Source of the DNA: a virus
Direction: 5' to 3' (one strand)
Length of the DNA: 49,873 nucleotides
Virus record (IMG/VR): IMGVR_UViG_3300045977_000222
Coordinates: 1 to 49,873 of that record
The notes beneath the pieces are model-generated. The model had not been told where the DNA came from. It did not search any database and saw nothing but the letters and a program-made list of their open reading frames with translations. Position numbers and translations under genes: made by a program. Positions 48,881 to 49,873 of this stretch are shown here, piece after piece; position 1 is the stretch's first letter, and each line of letters starts with the position of its first letter.

Positions 48881-49009
48881 ATGCTCGACCAGATCCTGCT
48901 CGTGCTCGCCTTCGTGCTCTTTCTCCTGGCGGCGATCAACGTGCCGTCGCCGCGGGTGTCGCTGCTGGCGGCGGGCCTGGCCTGCTGGGTGTTGACGCTG
49001 CTGATCTGA
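48881..49009 (+). CDS. 42-aa two-TM mini-protein
   Basis: ATG 48881 is preceded by AGAAGGAG at 48867-48874. The sequence MLDQILLVLAFVLFLLAAIN, a short PSPR turn and a second hydrophobic stretch (SLLAAGLACWVLTLLI) indicate two transmembrane helices. It follows the second giant gene by 15 nt and could act with it or serve as a holin-like peptide. Its stop abuts the convergent gene with no spacer. Confidence 0.6.
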   Translation: MLDQILLVLAFVLFLLAAINVPSPRVSLLAAGLACWVLTLLI

Positions 49010-49273
49010 TTACGGGAACGGGAGCGGCTCGATCCCGAAGCACTGCAGGCAACAGCGGGGTCGATTCGGATGCGGGCCGGTAAGGTTGTAGGCGATGGGC
49101 GCGCCGCAGCGGATGCACGCATCGCGACCGGCGCCGGGTGGCGGTTGCTGGTTGGGATAGTCCGCGAGCCGCCGGCAGACGACCATCTCCGGCACGCCCG
49201 GCGCAGCGTCCTGTAGCTGCCCGCGCCAGTCGCGGGTGAGGTACTGGCCGCCCTTGGTTTCTTTCCTCGTCAC
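49010..49273 (-). CDS. Hypothetical zinc-ribbon-like protein, 87 aa
   Basis: The minus-strand GTG at 49273 is in a GTGA overlap with the upstream gene. CIRCGAPI ... RCCLQCFGIEP places two CxxC pairs about 20 residues apart near the C-terminus, a likely zinc ribbon. The first half (TRDWRGQLQDAAPGVPEMVV) is a small mixed domain. Its TAA touches the TGA of the convergent mini-protein. Function unknown. Confidence 0.6.
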   Translation of the reverse strand: MTRKETKGGQYLTRDWRGQLQDAAPGVPEMVVCRRLADYPNQQPPPGAGRDACIRCGAPIAYNLTGPHPNRPRCCLQCFGIEPLPFP

Positions 49274-49434
49274 TGGCCTTTCATCGCGTCACAGGCGGCT
49301 GAGAATCCCGAATGACAGCCAGACATTGCCAAGGGCGAGCGCGATGAGCGTGGCGGTGGGGCTGTCACGGGTTCAGGGGCAGCCTTCTTCTCAGGTTTTA
49401 CGAGTCGGCCCTGTGGCGGTGTAGGTATGCTCAT
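49270..49434 (-). CDS. Hypothetical Pro-rich protein, 54 aa
   Basis: The minus-strand ATG at 49434 (MSIPTPPQGRLVKPEKKAAP) is coupled by ATGA to the small upstream ORF. A longer frame from GTG 49605 exists but is arginine-rich and would bypass the coupled starts. The end GFSAACDAMKGQ carries the AAAGG site for the next gene. No family. Confidence 0.45.
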   Translation of the reverse strand: MSIPTPPQGRLVKPEKKAAPEPVTAPPPRSSRSPLAMSGCHSGFSAACDAMKGQ

Positions 49435-49520
49435 ATGCGATACTCTAGCACAATGCCGAAGCGCCTCAAGCAGCCCCAGCCGCCGCCCGAACCGTTGTCT
49501 CCGCCGAAGGGGTTTCGCAC
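49431..49520 (-). CDS. 29-aa Gly-rich mini-ORF
   Basis: The minus-strand GTG at 49520 directly follows the upstream TAG. It encodes a glycine-rich peptide (GGDNGSGGGWGCLRRFGIVL) and ends at a TGA that overlaps the next ATG. The coupling at both ends is the main support. It could be noncoding. Confidence 0.3.
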   Translation of the reverse strand: MRNPFGGDNGSGGGWGCLRRFGIVLEYRI

Positions 49521-49598
49521 CTACATGTGCGGCGATGGGATGCCGACGACCTGCATCATCGCGAGCACTTCCTCGAGGACGAGCAGCTGGCGCGCCAT
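49521..49598 (-). CDS. 25-aa mini-ORF
   Basis: The minus-strand ATG at 49598 lies 4 nt after the TGA of the 88-aa gene, with AAAGG about 9 nt upstream. It encodes ARQLLVLEEVLAMMQVVGIP and a short tail. The helix-like sequence and spacing make it plausible; an overlapping longer frame (from GTG 49605) cannot be excluded. Confidence 0.3.
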   Translation of the reverse strand: MARQLLVLEEVLAMMQVVGIPSPHM

Positions 49599-49601
49599 CG
49601 G

Positions 49602-49868
49602 TCACTGGCCTTTCAAGATGTGGCTGTAGCCGTTGATCATCGTCTGCATCACCTCCTGCAGGTCGGTGAGCGTTTCGCGGGACGGTGGCCCCATAACCTG
49701 CAGGAACAGCTGCCCGTGCTGGCGGAGGATGACGGCGACGAGCTCGCTGTTGGGATCGTCGAGCGCAGCATCCACCTTTTGCCGTACCTGGTCGGGCGAC
49801 ATCGAGAGCGGCTTGCCGTCGAGGTCGAAGGCCATGTCCTCGCGCTTGCGTCGGGCCTCACGTCCCAT
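49602..49868 (-). CDS. Hypothetical phage protein, 88 aa
   Basis: The minus-strand ATG is at 49868, five bases from the window end. An N-terminal basic helix (GREARRKREDMAFDLDGKPL) is followed by SPDQVRQKVDAALDDPNSEL, a strand pair (VAVILRQHGQLFLQVMG) and a final helix. Composition is that of a real soluble small protein. Function is unknown. It heads the minus-strand run at the window edge. Confidence 0.65.
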   Translation of the reverse strand: MGREARRKREDMAFDLDGKPLSMSPDQVRQKVDAALDDPNSELVAVILRQHGQLFLQVMGPPSRETLTDLQEVMQTMINGYSHILKGQ

Positions 49869-49873
49869 GGTTG

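Noticed and set aside
49435-49629. 64-aa plus-strand frame opposite the minus-strand run
   Set aside because: Serine/proline-rich low-complexity product with no ribosome-binding site. The coupled minus-strand genes explain the region better.
1-49873. Diversity-generating retroelement, as in the related phage BPP-1
   Set aside because: No reverse transcriptase, template/variable repeat pair or C-type lectin variable protein was seen.
1-49873. Host chromosome flanks or a complete circular phage genome
   Set aside because: Both ends carry phage-like small genes, neither end is clearly host, and no terminal overlap of the two ends was seen.

Overview
The window is a stretch of a temperate, podovirus-like phage genome from a GC-rich bacterium. 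The structural genes follow the epsilon15/BPP-1 plan: portal, small connector proteins, scaffold, a capsid protein of about 333 aa, a cement protein, tail adaptor, nozzle, internal ejection proteins and a giant ejected protein. The host cannot be named. The only host-like sequence is a 5' half of a tRNA-Arg(UCU) beside the integrase. Phage genes lie on both sides of it, so it looks like a phage attP rather than a chromosome junction. No rRNA, complete tRNA, CRISPR array or insertion sequence was seen. No endolysin, holin or spanin was recognised, so the genome probably extends beyond the window.

Layout. 1-4.0 kb: a tightly overlapping plus-strand run of very small genes (27-265 aa), ending with a DUF6496-type protein and an NrdR-like zinc-ribbon protein. 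4.0-7.8 kb: a basic protein, an IPT/TIG protein, the large terminase, a GNAT acetyltransferase and small proteins. 7.8-15.1 kb: tail-fibre-like proteins, portal, Bbp19-like protein, scaffold, major capsid and cement proteins. 15.1-23.5 kb: a 1257-aa fusion of lectin-like and carbohydrate-binding modules to a tail adaptor, then the nozzle and two internal virion proteins. 23.5-32.1 kb: a 2893-aa polyvalent ejection protein with an HELGH zincin motif. 32.2-34.1 kb: two unknown proteins and a classical small terminase far from terL. 34.1-35.5 kb: a minus-strand regulatory cassette (BrnT toxin, RHH antitoxin, a second RHH protein, a zinc ribbon). 35.5-35.75 kb: a hairpin-rich gap. 35.7-40.7 kb: YqaJ/lambda-type exonuclease, HTH proteins, and an O/P-like replication pair with iterons inside the initiator gene. 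40.7-42.8 kb: excisionase-like protein, a lone BrnA-like protein, tyrosine integrase and attP. 42.8-48.9 kb: a second giant ejection protein (2018 aa). 48.9-49.9 kb: a two-TM mini-protein and a convergent minus-strand run of small genes.

The genes fit a lysogenic phage that packages DNA with TerS/TerL and ejects large internal proteins with its DNA. Replication would start from an iteron origin inside an O-like gene, and integration would use a tRNA-Arg site. The most unusual points are: a 3,379-bp segment apparently identical between the two giant genes although their flanks have diverged; attP architecture with symmetric arm-type repeats; iterons whose 12-bp period continues through a reading-phase slip; the adhesin-adaptor fusion; and the separated terminase genes, with a terL-tail-like sequence beside terS.
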